From contig JAUTXW010001615.1 in the NCBI GenBank assembly GCA_030620095.1, forward strand, positions 394,001 through 458,000: a DNA stretch of 64,000 bases, read 5' to 3'. This document shows positions 47,331 to 59,900 of the stretch, piece after piece (positions within the stretch are counted from its first letter, which is position 1; each line of letters opens with the position of its first letter). Below the pieces are notes generated by a model that did no database searches, was not told the DNA's origin, and was given only the letters and a program-made list of their open reading frames with translations. The position numbers and the translations under genes were made by a program. The DNA is from Kuschelorhynchus macadamiae (Eukaryota > Arthropoda > Insecta > Coleoptera > Curculionidae).

Positions 47331-47399
47331 ATGATAAAGTAAACCAAATAATATGTTTACATCCTAAATTTAAGGATTCGATGTAAACTAGCAATCTGA

Positions 47400-48945
47400 T
47401 AAGTAAACAACAATAAGTTTATGATATAAATAATGTAAACAGATGCAAACAACACATTTACGGCTATATTTTACAATGCATGCAAGTTTAATTTTCTCAA
47501 TACAAAAAAGTTGACAAAAAAAATACCTACAGCAGAAAAGAGTAAGCAATACAGGGCCAGCTTTAATGATATATTTATACTGCTAGTACTACCTAATCGA
47601 TAAAGCCGTAGCAGAATTATAAACAATGATAACACCCATTAAAATAAAATCAATTCTATTCCTATGGCACCAAACTACAATATTTAATGTTAATATTATC
47701 TTAAAAATGATATCTATACATAGGTAAAAAAGAGGGAAAAAATTAATTACCAATATAGGTTCTATGCCAACATTTTCTTTACACAAATATTTTATTATGT
47801 AGAAGTTTTATTCCTGTGCACACTGGACCCATATACGCTAACTTTTTTTGAACATACCTAAATTTTGTTATTTTTTCGGCAAATAAATTGTTCTTGAATT
47901 TTTGAAGATATGTTGACTTGCATTATCTCCTTTAACAAGTAGTAGAAAAAAATCTCATATGTACCATGGGTCCTAAGTGATTATGGTCACCATAATATCA
48001 CTTGCGATCCCTTGATAAATAAATAACTATTAAAATAATGCAAAGTACCAGACACTATTAAGCCATACCAAATATTAATTTAAAAATCAGTTAAGGATTT
48101 TACTAAATATGAAGTAATTTTAATTTTATACCCTGTATATCAAAGACAAGTATTTTAAATATATTGTCTAAAAAAACTTTCTGTTAATATTTCAAATAAT
48201 TAGCTCGAGATTTTAAAATTAGTTTTGAGTTTAATAAACAAACCATAAAAAGTACATAAGCGGTAAATTATGGAAAAATGTGTTTAACTATATAAGCAAG
48301 GCGGTTATGTTGAAACTATTCTATTTTCATTTTAATACAATGTAAGCCATACACAATCAACTTTATATACTCATATATAGCAACAATAATTAAATATCAA
48401 TTAAATAACAGGCTGGTTTGTCTTAACAACAAATCATTGAACCAAAAGTAAATGAACCTAAAATTTAATATTCATTCGGGCAAGCACATAATTAACAAAT
48501 CTTGAGGCAATAGACTCGTGAAAAGTGAGCTGCATTACCTACTGACTCACTTTTAGGTGCTTCCTGTTTTCATTCACTCTTCGACAAACCAGCAAAATCG
48601 GATTGGTGTTATATAATTATTACACATACATATAAGCTGAAAGACCATTGGTATTTCACAGGTCTGCATCTGTCCGTTATGTAACTCAACTTAACATTTG
48701 AATCCATTTTTAATGGGGTATACATTCGTATTGTAATAAAATCTATATCCTATTATATTTTATGGGTTTCCTACACATATATGTTTCATGTTTGCCTTAT
48801 ATCATTAAAATTTGATTCTAGCTTGTTAATTATTTTACGATATAGCTAAAAAACTCTGAAGACACCAATATATTTATTTTTTTTATATATGAGCTGACCA
48901 CGAATGCCGAAGGCCTAAGTAATAGGAACCGTGGTTGCTTTAAAC
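47400..48945. other. No recognised gene
   Basis: AT-rich DNA without domains. 48,518-48,552 can form a small hairpin around GTGAGCTGCATTACC. Confidence 0.4.
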
Positions 48946-51191
48946 CAGTGGTCGCCAACCTTTTTAATATGTTGACCTACTTCGATAGTTTTGGAATAGA
49001 TAGTGCTCCACACACCTTTATTTCGTTTATTAACATATTAAACATAAACTAATATTATTTTAATACGAGTACACTCATAAAAAATAACCAGAGGTGTTTA
49101 AAAAATAAACAAAATTTGTATGCTATTTACGGTTACGATAGGATATGATTGATGGATCTAAAACACTATAAAAGCAACAAAAAGAATAATTTTTAATTCG
49201 TGTCCAATGAGAGGGCTGACACTCAGACTCATTAATAATGTTATATGCAGTATAATTTGATACATCTGTAAGTCGATTGCGTTATTTGCTTTTTAATTAA
49301 CTTTATATTTGAGAAAGAGGATTTACACAAATATGTTGAACTAAATAACGCCTTAACTTTCAAGGCAATGCGTCCTAAAACTGGACATTTTTTTTTACAT
49401 ACTAAAGGCCAGAAATTTTGTGTTTAAGTTAACCCATCTTAAAGTTAAATCATTTTGAAATGCAATTAGTTCCATTTCTGTCGCAGCGATGTCTTCGCCA
49501 AAGTTCTGCATAAGACGAGTTGCGAACTGTTGGACATCAATTTCCATGAAGGGTAAAACAACAAATTGCGCCGCGATATCTTTTTTGAAAGAATAGGAAA
49601 ATGCTTGGTATTGCAGTTAATTAGGTTTTGTTCCCAAAATTCAAGCATATTTATAAACGCGTTTTTATCAGAAATCATTTCCGCTAGTTGCTTGTCTTTA
49701 CCCTGAAGCTGCAAATTAAGTCCATTTAAGGGACAACTGCACGCAAAAAGTGGAAAACCAGCGACAAGGTCTAGTCAAGTTCAAAGTAAGATGAAAAGGT
49801 ACCTTCGTATTAGAGAAAACCTCCTGCACATCCGACCTCAAAAAAATGTGTTATGTATAGGCAATTTAAATCACATTTCGTTTAAAAATGGGTTCAAAAG
49901 GGTTCATGCCCTGCAGAAATACAAAGACATGAGTAAGATCTACCATTTCAAATTTTGCAGTTACGTAGACAAAGGATCAGTGCAGGGCGGTAAAGAGCTA
50001 TTTTGTGGAAAAAAAATTATATGCGACGGCATTTGCGTCAAAAAGTGGTCAAAAAATGGTCGAAAATGGACAAACCTACTTCTATTTTATAATTCTAGAT
50101 TTGATTTTTTAATAAAAATTCGCATTTAGCGCCCAACTATACTTATTTCCCTATTAAAATTACATTGAAGCTAATACATAATTATCTCTTATAGTTTTAA
50201 CATAATATTGCAGCGGCGGAAGGCTTGCAAATGATCCATAATATTGCGTGCATTGTGCAGTCCCCCCTTAATTTTTCTGTAATATCCACAAGAAAATCTC
50301 TATGCCAGGTTAAATTTTCCAGTTCCAGGATCGGTTCATCGCGTTGTTTGAAAAAATGAACTATAGCTGGTAACTCGTCCCCTTCTCAACCATCGAACTT
50401 CAGAGTGAAGAAGTAGTTCCTCGTACTGACAGTCAATTTCATCGGCCAAGGCTTTGAATAACCGCGCCATCGGTTTTGACAACCATTTTTGATTTTTTGA
50501 TATTGGAATTTTCTCAATAGAAATAAGATTAATGAGATGAGGAAATAAGTCTTGTCCAGTAGTATGTACTTTCAGAGGAATAAACTTCAATAGATCTTCT
50601 TTAACTGTAAAATTAACGAATACGGCCATTTGGGAGGTGTCAACTACGTCAGTTTATTCCTCCGATTGCAGTGAAAAATAAACACAATTATGCAAGTCAC
50701 TTTTCAACTGTCAAAAAATATCATTACTCAATACTTCTACTCGTCTCATCACTCTATTAGCAGAACGTTGCAGAGACCGTATTGAAGACACTATCTCGTC
50801 TTTATTTCTAAAGTTGGCACATAATGAATCTGCAACTTCTAAAAACGCCTGTTTTATCATTTCCCCGTCTTCATAAGGTTTCTTCTTCTGTGCAATTATC
50901 TGGGACACACGGTATGTGTTCTTATGACTGTTCTTAAAACTACTGATTGTTGTCCAATTAACTGGTTTTTTAATTGTTTTAGTTTTTCCTTTCTGAATAT
51001 AATGGGAATGTTTTCTCAAAATTTGAATGTACAGTTTTATGATGCTTCTCAATATTTCCTTTTTTAGCAACGGAGACAGAACTATTACATAACAAACACA
51101 CATTTTTGCCTTTAACATCTGCAAAAAAATACAGTTCTTCCCATTCCGAATGGAAATGGTATGTTTTCACTTTCTTACTACTAGTTGCCAT
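48946..51191 (-). pseudogene. hAT transposase (BED finger, GTF2IRD2/ZBED-like) with left terminus
   Basis: The minus-strand ATG at 51,191 opens KTYHFHSEWEELYFFADV, then VCLLCNSSVSVAKKGNIEKH, a BED/C2H2-type zinc finger. A Cys/Asn/Arg-rich stretch follows, then TSQMAVFVNFTVKEDLLKFI-like and ELLLHSEVRWLRRGRV, the signature found in hAT proteins of the GTF2IRD2, FAM200 and ZBED type. Next are FLVDITEKL (50,290), LNLQLQGKDKQLAEM (49,710), WVNLNTKFW and LFSSTYLCKSSFSNIKLI (49,300), the hAT dimerisation part. The middle of the DDE core is deleted, and about 500 bp of foreign DNA (49,740-50,230) separates two blocks. A hAT terminus CAGTGGTCGCCAACC begins at 48,946; the opposite terminus was not found. 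Confidence 0.85.
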
Positions 51192-51329
51192 ATTTCTAAT
51201 TGCGGGCCAACGCTAACCAAACTGCTAAATTTATAAATAATACAATTTTACAAAAGTTTTAACAGCAAAGTTTGTTCATGATATTCCAAAGTACAAACAA
51301 CTGATTGGTGAACAGTCATAGCAAATGAG

Positions 51330-51575
51330 TAAACACATTACCATCTTGTTCTATGCATTTTCGGGCACATTTTAGCTCACGATTAGTCACTTTTAAAATA
51401 GACATGCCATCAATAGATGCTATTATTTTTCTGATTTCAGTTTATAGTTTTTCCAAGTTTGCATATTTCTTCTCGTAAACTTCGTCTTCAACGCACCCCA
51501 AAAATAGAAATCGAGGGGGTTATGTCCTAGGATCTAGGTGGCCAACGAATTGAATCCATTGTTGTTTTTGTCATC
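51330..51575 (-). pseudogene. mariner transposase C-terminal fragment
   Basis: The minus strand from about 51,565 gives WPPRS, one stop, then DITP (third Asp region, with ISIFG for DFYFWG in a shifted frame). It then gives FTRRNMQTWKNYKLKSEKI, ILKVTNRELKMCPKMH. This matches the end of DD-D mariner transposases, including the closing RELxxCxxxxG-type block. Only about 75 residues remain, with at least one frameshift and a stop. No termini were found. Confidence 0.65.
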
Positions 51576-52071
51576 TCAATCAGAAGAAAAAATGCAGGGT
51601 ATCTAAATGAAATATAGGACTTGAACATTATTCTAACAAATGTCAGTATTGTTTCTTAGTTAGCGGATACTAAAACGTTCGAACTATTTTTAACAAACCC
51701 AGGTTTAGGATTATTATTTTTTCTTATTATTCAAATGTTACTTAGAAAGTCACGTCAATAATCTATATATTTAAAACACCAAGCCAGATTTCTCAGCAAG
51801 TCCGCGAAAGAGTTGCACTGCACCAATTTACATGACTTTTTTTTTTAAATAACTGTCTGGTTATTTTTTATATTGGTTTATGGCGTATTTTTTGTATAAA
51901 ACGAATATGTTCCTCTCCAATAACATTTCTGGATGGTGTGGTGAATGCGCCCCATATTCTGATAATTCCACCGGAAACTCATTACGTTATCTAACAAGAA
52001 AGTGAGAACAAGTTCTGCTTGACCAGCTAGTAATTTTAGATAAGTATCATAACTTAATATTATAATTATAA

Positions 52072-52575
52072 CTGTAATATTACAGGCGTTTGTATGGAAA
52101 CCAAAGAAAAATTTATTAAAATTCTAAAAGCCATTTTGGCAAAAAGCCTATAGTTTATAAAGATAACATGAAGATCAAATACTATGCGTTTTAAATTGTC
52201 CGCTGAAAAATGTTCATGACTTCCTGACTCTATACCGTTATCCATTTTTCACAACTACTTTTAGCATCGACCTCTAGCTTTTTGTTTTAGAGTTGGTCGT
52301 GTTTTTGATCTGATGTATAGTAAAAATGGAACCGACAAACCTTAGTGTTTATAAATTTGCCGTTGAAGTACAATTATTAAACAAACATATTGGTTTCTAG
52401 AATTTTCTAAATATCTATTTTCACAAGATTAATTTTTCTTAATCAGAGAACAGGTACTTCGAATGTTCTTGTAATATAACAGACGTTTCTATAGAAACCA
52501 GGAGAAATTTATCAAAAATCTAAAATCTATTTATGCAAAAAAGTTATAGTTTATAATAATAACATCAAAATTAGT
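52072..52575. repeat. Diverged direct repeat, ~105 bp, 400 bp apart
   Basis: 52,072-52,180 and 52,470-52,575 share the frame GTAATATTACAGGCGTTTG, GAAACCA, GAAAAATTTAT and AGTTTATAA with about 75% identity by eye. Nothing coding was found between them. Confidence 0.55.
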
Positions 52576-52901
52576 GGTCATGTGGAGAAAGCCTAGTACC
52601 AGAGACAACCAAAGTGAGACGCGCAAGTCAATGTAAATAAATCATCCGAGAAAGAGAGAGCTACTTCGCGTTCTTACTCTATATCCACGGAAAGTGAAAG
52701 CAGATGGCCCCATAGATTGACGCTGCCATTTGCCCTCAAAATTTAAAACGTTTTTCTTTTCCGTATTCTAAAATTGTCTGCACTTAATTCAATACAACAA
52801 ATGGGTAATTCTTAATATAATTTATTGGGAAATCGCCATTGGGTAGTAAATTGCAGTGCTAGGCACTTACTGGCTAAAAATTTGCCGGTAAAATATAATA
52901 A

Positions 52902-53168
52902 AGTCTGTTTTTTTTAAATCCCTGATATGCGCCAAAATTGGAGGTTAAGGGTTGGCAATGTCATCTGACCAACTCGAACATTGAAATGGAAGAGATACAC
53001 CAAGTGAAAATTCACCGAAGCAAAACTTGGTCGCGAAAATAATTACCTCCAGGAATATAATTATATCGCGGAAGATTATTTCATTTTGTAAGTATGTTAT
53101 CAGTATCCACAACGCTAATGTTTCAACACGAAACTCGGCAGATGTCAGGGATTTAAAAAAAATAGACT
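52902..53168. mobile_element. Small MITE with ~30-bp inverted termini
   Basis: GTCTGTTTTTTTTAAATCCC at the left pairs with GGGATTTAAAAAAAATAGAC at the right. The 200-bp interior is non-coding. Confidence 0.5.
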
Positions 53169-53489
53169 TTAGGTACAAAACAAAATATTTAGCCTATTTA
53201 TAAAATTGTAGATATCTACAGCTCATCATTCACTATTGCCTTTTATTGCCTATAAATAAGTTCACACTTTTATAATATACACATTAACACTACACAAAGT
53301 CAAATAAAATAGTCCAGGAAAAACTGAATAAAACACTCGACGGACGTCAGTGTTGTCAAGATAAACTATTTCAATAAATGACAGTTCTTTTGTCGCACAA
53401 ACATAAGTGAGCAAGACAGGGATAAAAAAAATAGTTTGGCAATAGTGCTGAGAGCGATTACAGCTACATCTATGTTAGCAAGGTCGAAG

Positions 53490-54278
53490 TAACATTTTGT
53501 TGTAGATACAATATGGCAGAACAAAATGACAGCCCGGTAAAAAAAATATTACTAAAAAACAAATTATCCAGTTTACCTCATATTTTAAATAAAAATCAAG
53601 TGTTATATGTAAATGAACTAGTAACATTTTGGGCACGAATCCAAGATGGCGACTTAATTAAATATTTAAAAAACTGCCCGAAAATAGTACTTATCAGATT
53701 AATTTCAATATTTGTGCAAGCAATAGGTTTGCTAATTGACTTCAAATTAACCACAACAATTAATAGTGATGTAAGGATAAACTGGTACGCATACAACATG
53801 ACGGAACAAAATGGCGGGCTTAAAAAAATCAGTGTAAAAACTACTTACTCAATTTATTTTAAATTATGCTTAAAACCAAATGTTGCATAGACAGAAAGTG
53901 GTAAAATATTATGGTGGAATAAAATGGCACTCAATAAAAAATGTTTGAAAAGACCGTAATCCCCGTATTCACTAAAAAAGTTTAAGATTTAGTCTAGGTC
54001 TAGTTACCTTGATACTTAAAACTCTTAGTTCGCCACTTGTTTTTCGCTTATGTCACATTTAGAAAAATTATTTGTTCAATTGTTGAAAATGTCATCTTAA
54101 ACTTATAACTGTCAAGTTAGCCCTGGTCGAAATTTAAAACTTTTTAGTGAATGCGGGTGTATATGTCTGTTACTAAACAACTATGTGCGGAACTAAATTG
54201 GGTAACTTTTCATTATTCCTAATAAAAGGAAAGATTCATAACGAGAGAAGTTCCGGGTGAAGGAAATTTACCGATTCT
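53490..54278 (-). repeat. Dispersed repeat A/B with a MITE at the A/B junction
   Basis: The A part (53,490-53,955) has inverted units such as CAAGATGGCGACTTAATT, and the B part (54,183-54,278) has GGAACTTCTCTCGTTATGAA in reverse. The 126-codon plus-strand frame at 53,513-53,890 is made of A units and is not a gene. Confidence 0.7.
53957..54160. mobile_element. MITE at the A/B junction
   Basis: Inverted ends CCCGTATTCACTAAAAAAGT and (reverse complement) CCCGCATTCACTAAAAAGTT enclose about 140 bp of non-coding DNA. Confidence 0.65.
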
Positions 54279-54279
54279 T

Positions 54280-54945
54280 GTTTAAATATAATAATTTCAG
54301 AGCCACAACAATAATTAACGGTCTGTTATTATCTATATTGTTTAATTAGTGATATAACGTAACGGAAAAATTGAACCAGATATTTGGCATTAAAAAAGAA
54401 ACGTTACACGCAAAGGAAACGAGCGAATACTTTCAGTGGCGGCCTATGCGACCAGAGATTTCGTAGAAAATATGTTTAACTACTTCCTATTATTCACATG
54501 TCTTTCTTGTTGCAGATAATTTGTTCCCTTTTCCACTCTAACTATTTTTATGAGGTAGTTGATAGGTATTGTTTGTTTGCCGACAAAGTAATAACCTCTT
54601 ATGTTTTTTCAGTTTGATTTATATAATTTTTTCAAAATTTTCAATTTTATATAGGTTGAAAGAGTAATTCTTAAATGATTTGACAATAAATTATGTACAG
54701 CTCATAGTCTTAGAGAAGTGTTTTCTTTCAATTGCTTCTGTTCGTATGCAGTTATTCTGAGTGTTTTAAGATATGGGCACATAACTTCTCAAATTTGGAG
54801 AACATAACCTCGTTGAGGTCCACGCCACCAAGCCACAATTATGTTGTCAATTCCGCAATCTCGTCAATTTCACCCTAGTAATCTGAGTGATAAAGAGCTA
54901 TTCATATAATTGATGATTAGAACTTCACGCAAACGATTTCTTTTC
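54280..54945. other. No recognised gene
   Basis: No domain, terminus or RNA signature was recognised. Confidence 0.4.
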
Positions 54946-54949
54946 TACA

Positions 54950-55455
54950 GATACTTTATTCGACAGGTTTAGTCTTGAAGTTTTGATTTATAAGTTGGAG
55001 TGGTCTGAGATCGGATTACACCAATCTTGAGTGATTAAAATCCCCTGAGGTACCTCTGAGGCCTTTGCTTTGCTAGCTTATTTTAACGTCTCATTTCGGT
55101 TATGGGAGTGATTAATCTGGACGGGACCTATAGCTTAACGTGGGTTCCGAAGAACGACTCCACCCTCGAGCTATCAACTCTTGGGTTACGGTGTAACATT
55201 TAATCTTCATCACATGACCGAGTGATAAGTGTGTATCTGTATCAACATCCCCTATCCATCCACATTCGGCGTTAATCAGCGTGAATGGGATGGCGAAAGT
55301 AGATACATTTTACATTTGTCTGTGTTGGACTTTATTACCACTAATATTGGCTGCAGACTTGAAAAGCGGTGCACCCACTTAGGATTCGGACCTAGGCCCG
55401 CCAAGCTAACTCAGATGTAAATCTTACGCTCTCGGCCACCTGCTGGCTCATCTAA
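54950..55455 (-). repeat. tRNA-derived SINE
   Basis: On the minus strand the head (55,455-55,375) has an A box GTGGCCGAGAGCGTAAG and a B box GGTCCGAATCC spaced as in a tRNA, most like a Leu or Ser tRNA. A moderately GC-rich body follows, with a possible end near 54,950. It has no coding capacity; such elements are transcribed by Pol III and moved by LINEs. The 3' limit is uncertain. Confidence 0.6.
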
Positions 55456-56263
55456 GTCCTTTTCCATTTGACCTTTTCGTCACTTTAATTTGACATTAAT
55501 AGCCTGGCAGTATGATACTTTTACAGTATTATATACGGTAAAACAAAATTATAAAAATCGGTACCTTTCATTCGTTATAATTTTTTTCCCATTTGGTAGG
55601 AATAATGAAGTGTGACGTAATTTAGTTCAGTACCTAGTCACAGTATATACAGTGTGTCCCAGATTCGCTTCTCTATATAGGGATCTCGGGTCCTATTATA
55701 CATACAACAAAGGTTAAATGGGGAAAGTTTTAGAGGAAACTTATTGCAATCGATATCTGGCTTCAGATTTACGATCGATCAATAAGTTTGGGAAATATCG
55801 GCGAAAAGCCGAAAATGGCGGATTTCGTTTTTCGCCAGTATATCCAGAACGGTAAATTTGACAGCTGTCAAAATGTGACATTATTCGGACACATTTTTAA
55901 GACAAATAAGATGGGGTATACGACACGTCTTCATTGTTTTTTGTTAACCCGCAACCCGCCTCAACTTTCATTTTTCTTATGACCGCCATATTGGATTTTT
56001 CGATTTTTGGAAAGAGCCTAAAATTTCCAGTCTAGTGATATCTCACAAGTGCATTAAAGATTTTAGTGTCATCAAAATATCACACTTCGCAAATTAGGTT
56101 TCAATGTTTTTAAAGGAGGCCATGATTTATTTGTCACAAGATTACATTAATAAGTAATTAATGTATTGAACGCATTGAATTTTCAATACAACATGAACGT
56201 AAATAACGACTTAAAAAAAAATCTAAATGAGCTTTAACTACTTTGTAAGTGGGTAACATTTAT

Positions 56264-58093
56264 TTACAAATCGGCAAAATGACGTCCATTTGCATCCAGA
56301 CATTTTTGACTATTGGTGACTGTTTTTCGTACAACCCTGGTAAGTGTATTTCGGTTAATACTTCTAAATGTGTCCAGAACTCTTTGTCTCAGGATTTCTA
56401 TGGTCACGGGGGGATCAAATTCATAGATTTTATTCTTTGTGTGACCCCAGAGGTAGAAATCCAAGGGCGACAGTGCTCTCTTAAGAAGTTCCTGACTTGA
56501 ATGGTATTGTGAGCCGGACATCCGTCTTGTTGAAACCAAGTTCTTCTTAATTCATCTTCCGTTAGAATAGCTGGCAAAGCTGGTACAACCTGGTTTCGCA
56601 AAAGCTCTAGGAACCTCTGCCCGTTTAGGTTGTAGTCAAACAAAAATGGTCCAATAAGTCGATTTCCTGAAATGATTAATAATTTATAAATAGGTGCCCA
56701 ACAGTCAAGGGCGGCAGGGTCGGCCGGGTGGTACTGAAAACTATAAATTAGGGAAAATTATCTTTATTAAAAAGTAGATATTTTCTTTCCAAAAATAATT
56801 ATCGAAACATCCCGTAATGAATGAGCTTGTATACAGTTGAAACCTGTTCAGCTTTATTATGAAAAAGAAAAACATATTTGGTTAGCGGGAAGTAATAGCC
56901 GTAATAAATTATTTTGTTGGTATTGCATATTAATTTCGGAAATACTAAATCAATTTATTTCAGTGATATAATAATCTTAAAGAAATACACCGTGCCTTAA
57001 TAAAACATAAAATATCAAAAGAACAAACCCCTTGCGCTTTAAAATTTAAATTATTCGGAAATACAGCTGAACGCCTTTCTATAAATCATAATGAAAATCG
57101 AAAAATAATTCGACATTTGATTAATATGGTATTTTTTTCATAACGCAAGAACTAGGCTTCCCGGGTAATAATAAATCATTAAATTCAGACAATCAAAATA
57201 ATTTTAGAGAAATAGTTAAATCTGCAGAAAATTTAGATAAAGTGTTAATAAATTTATAGAACCCAATTCTATTTTTATAGGTTCTTCGAAACTACAATAC
57301 AAAATGATTGAATAAAAATGTAATACAATATCAAAAAAGTAAGTTGACTGACTAGAGTAGAACGTTTCACTTTTTTTTTTCTTAGATTATACTCTTTTAG
57401 TATCATTAAAGAACTAAACGAAAAAAAAAAGATTATTATTTGACCATCATTTGGTGCCTATTTAAAAAAGATTGGTTAGATTAATTTACCAATGATCCCA
57501 CACCAAACGTTACTTCCAAATCTGATCTGTAGACGTCTCTCTGCCACTTCGTGAGGATTTTGCACAGTCCAATGATGACGGTTGTGGCTATTAAAGACTC
57601 CACAATTCGTGAACCTGCTCTCATCGGGCCACAAGACATGATTTACAAAATCAGGATTTTCATTACATCTCTTAGTATACCACTCACAGAACTGTAGTCG
57701 TCTTGGAAAATCAGTTTCCTTAAGTCCTTGTACTATTGTGGGTTTGTATGGATGGTACTTATTCTTTTTTAAAACTCTCTGAACTGTTGATTTTGGCACA
57801 TTAGCTTCCTGTTCTACAGTTCTTACCGATGCACTAGGGTTTTCGTTGATAGCTTGTAAAATGTTTCTGTCTCGATTTTCATTGTTATTATTGTATCCGC
57901 TTCCAGGTTGTTCGAAAGCACCATGGTTAATTAAATGAACTACGATTTTCCTGAATTGGGTTTTATGAGGCTGCCGTCGTTCGGGGTACATCTCCAAATA
58001 CCTTGCTGAGGTAACGTCGGCGTCTCTGTATGATTGAAAGTACAGAGCTAACATGTCAACCTTTTCTTCATTTGAATACGGAATGACAGCCAT
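56264..58093 (-). pseudogene. mariner-like DDE transposase of E6, intron-containing
   Basis: Exon 1 runs 58,093-57,490 from an ATG. It contains the first helix-turn-helix (YSNEEKVDMLALYFQSYR), then a second (NVPKSTVQRVLKKNKYHPYK) and LWPDESRFTNCGVFN with the first Asp, and ends at VWCGII. The intron (57,489-56,667) has GT-AG ends and is enlarged by other DNA. Exon 2 from 56,666 reads NRLIGPFLFDYNLNGQRF, then WFQQDGCPAHNTIQVRNFL (second Asp). A deletion of about 65 bases then removes most of the second-to-third Asp spacer and shifts the frame. SPLDFYLWGHTKNKIYEF (third Asp) and a CLDANGRHF tail to 56,264 follow. The intron is at the same site and phase as in E5. Confidence 0.9.
56700..57261 (+). 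pseudogene. hAT transposase N-terminal fragment inside the E6 intron
   Basis: The plus strand gives YYEKEKHIWLAGSNSRNKLF, CWYCILISE, EIHRALIKHKISKEQTP, LFGNTAERLSINHNENRKII and RHLINMVFFS. This is the TTF-type zinc-finger start of a hAT transposase, similar in order to the hAT at 13,569 (FKWLTGCEN, LFCWPCLLFEN, HIMSKAHLQ) but from another family. Stops and frameshifts are frequent. It ends exactly where the sequence shared with E4 begins (GAACCCAATTC). Confidence 0.7.
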
Positions 58094-59319
58094 TTTCTAT
58101 AGGTTTTGACAATTTATGTGTCAGATTTATGATTTTATTGGGATAAAAGCGTACCTACTACTTATCAAAACACAGCTTTGATACTTTCAACCATTAAACA
58201 TAACGTCAAAGTCAAAATCCAATTTTGAAAGCATTGAGAGCTAACATTACTTTAAATCATGGCCTCCTTAGAAAAAACTGAAACCTAACTTTACGAAGTG
58301 TAATATTTCGATGATACTAAAATCTTTAATGCACTTGTGAGATCTCACTAGACTGGAAATTTTAGGCTCTTTCCAAAAATCGGAAAATCCAATATGGCGG
58401 TCATAAGAAAAATGAAAGTTGAGGCGGGTTGCGGGTTAACAAAAAACAATGAAGACGTGTCGTATAACCCATCTTATTTGTCTTAAAAATGTGTCCGAAT
58501 AATGTCACATTTTGACAGCTGTCAAATTTACCGTTCTGGATATACTGACCAAAAACGAAATCCGCCATTTTCGGTTTTTCCCCGATATTTCCAAAAACAA
58601 TTGATCGATCGTAAATCTGAAGCCGGATATCGAATGCAATAAGTTTCCTCTAAAACTTTCCCCATTTAACCTTTGCTGTATGTATAATAGGAGCCGAGAT
58701 CCCTGCATAGAGAAGCGAATCTGGGACACACTGTATTATGTGTTACATATACTGTCTTCTCAAACATTTTTATTGGGCGCCATTTTGTTCCATCATATTT
58801 GACCAATATTTTACCAGTTTCTCTCTATCTATGCCACACTTGATTTCTGGGTATAATTTAAAATAAATTCAATAAGTTGTTTTTACCTTGATACATACCC
58901 TCATTTTGTTACGTCATGTTGAATCCGTACCAGTTTATCCCATTATCACATTCAATATTTCTGCAAAATTTAAAGTTAATTGAACAAGATTTTTTTAACG
59001 TTGATTTTTAAAAAAATTTATTTGGCCGCCATTTTCTTTCGCTATTTTAAATTCGTACCTCAACTTTACCAATTTACCTCTATATCACAAATAATTGTTG
59101 CATACAACTTGAAATTAATTTAATAAATAATATTTTCAGGCTGATTTTTTAAATACGTTATTAGGCCCCTACTTTGTTTTGCAATTTTGGATTCATATCA
59201 AAATGTTATCAGTTCATTCTTATGCACACATTTGATATTTGTGCAAAATTTGAGGTAAATTGAATGATTAGTTTTTTTAGTATTAATTTTTTTAACTTTT
59301 GAACTTCTAAAATAAACAA

Positions 59320-59900
59320 GTCTTTTTTTAAATTGTCGACGTTTCGCAACTTTATGGTTGCATCCTCAGGACACACATATAGATGCTATATCCTGTGTGA
59401 AAGCCATATTATCAGTTCTTACTGTTTTTGTTAGCGATCCTCTTCTTATTATGTTAGTGTGGTATATTATTTGGGGTTAGGATCCAAAAACAAAAGTCTT
59501 TTTTTTTAATTGTCGACGTTTTACAACTTTATTGCTGCATCCTCAGGACACATATAGATTTTATATCATGCATGAAATCATTTAGAAACTTAATATCTGG
59601 GAAATATCTGTGAACCAATAGAGTAGGTAAAGACTTGATAATATGTGTTTCATGTGGATATAAAATCTCTCTATGGGTCCTGAGGACACAACAATAAAGT
59701 TGTAGAACGTCGACAATTCGAAAAAAAATCTGTTTATTTTACTGGATTCTAACCCTAAATAATATACCTCTCTATCACAAAAACAAGAAAATCGTTAATG
59801 AAAACCATTTAGAAACTCAATATCTGGGAAATATCTGCAGACCAACATAGTAGAGGTAAAGACTGATAATATGGGTTTCATGCAGGATATAGAATCTTGG
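59320..59900. repeat. Fragments of a second Penelope-type element end (hammerhead-like)
   Basis: Three related segments: 59,325-59,400 and 59,490-59,560 (minus) and 59,675-59,745 (plus). The best reads CTGAGGATGCAAC, a loop, GTTGCGAAAC, then the palindrome GTCGAC. This is the same order as the hammerhead-like ends at 37 and 41 kb (CTGATGATGCC, stem, GGCGAAAC, palindrome). Flanks share GGATTCTAACCCTAAATAAT. No coding sequence remains. Confidence 0.5.

Larger units (their letters stand above)
55650..58733 (-). mobile_element. DD41D mariner-like element E6 with ~485-bp inverted termini
   Basis: The left end CAGTGTGTCCCAGATTCGC and the right end (reverse complement CAGTGTGTCCCAGATTCGC) are identical for the first bases, and the arms 55,650-56,130 and 58,245-58,733 pair throughout. 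TA flanks both sides. The arms include AATATGGCGG-type motifs. The transposase is on the minus strand with one intron that holds a hAT fragment. Confidence 0.9.

Noticed and set aside
53513..53890. 125-codon plus-strand frame starting MAEQNDS
   Set aside because: It is a reverse reading of A/B units and is not preserved in other copies.
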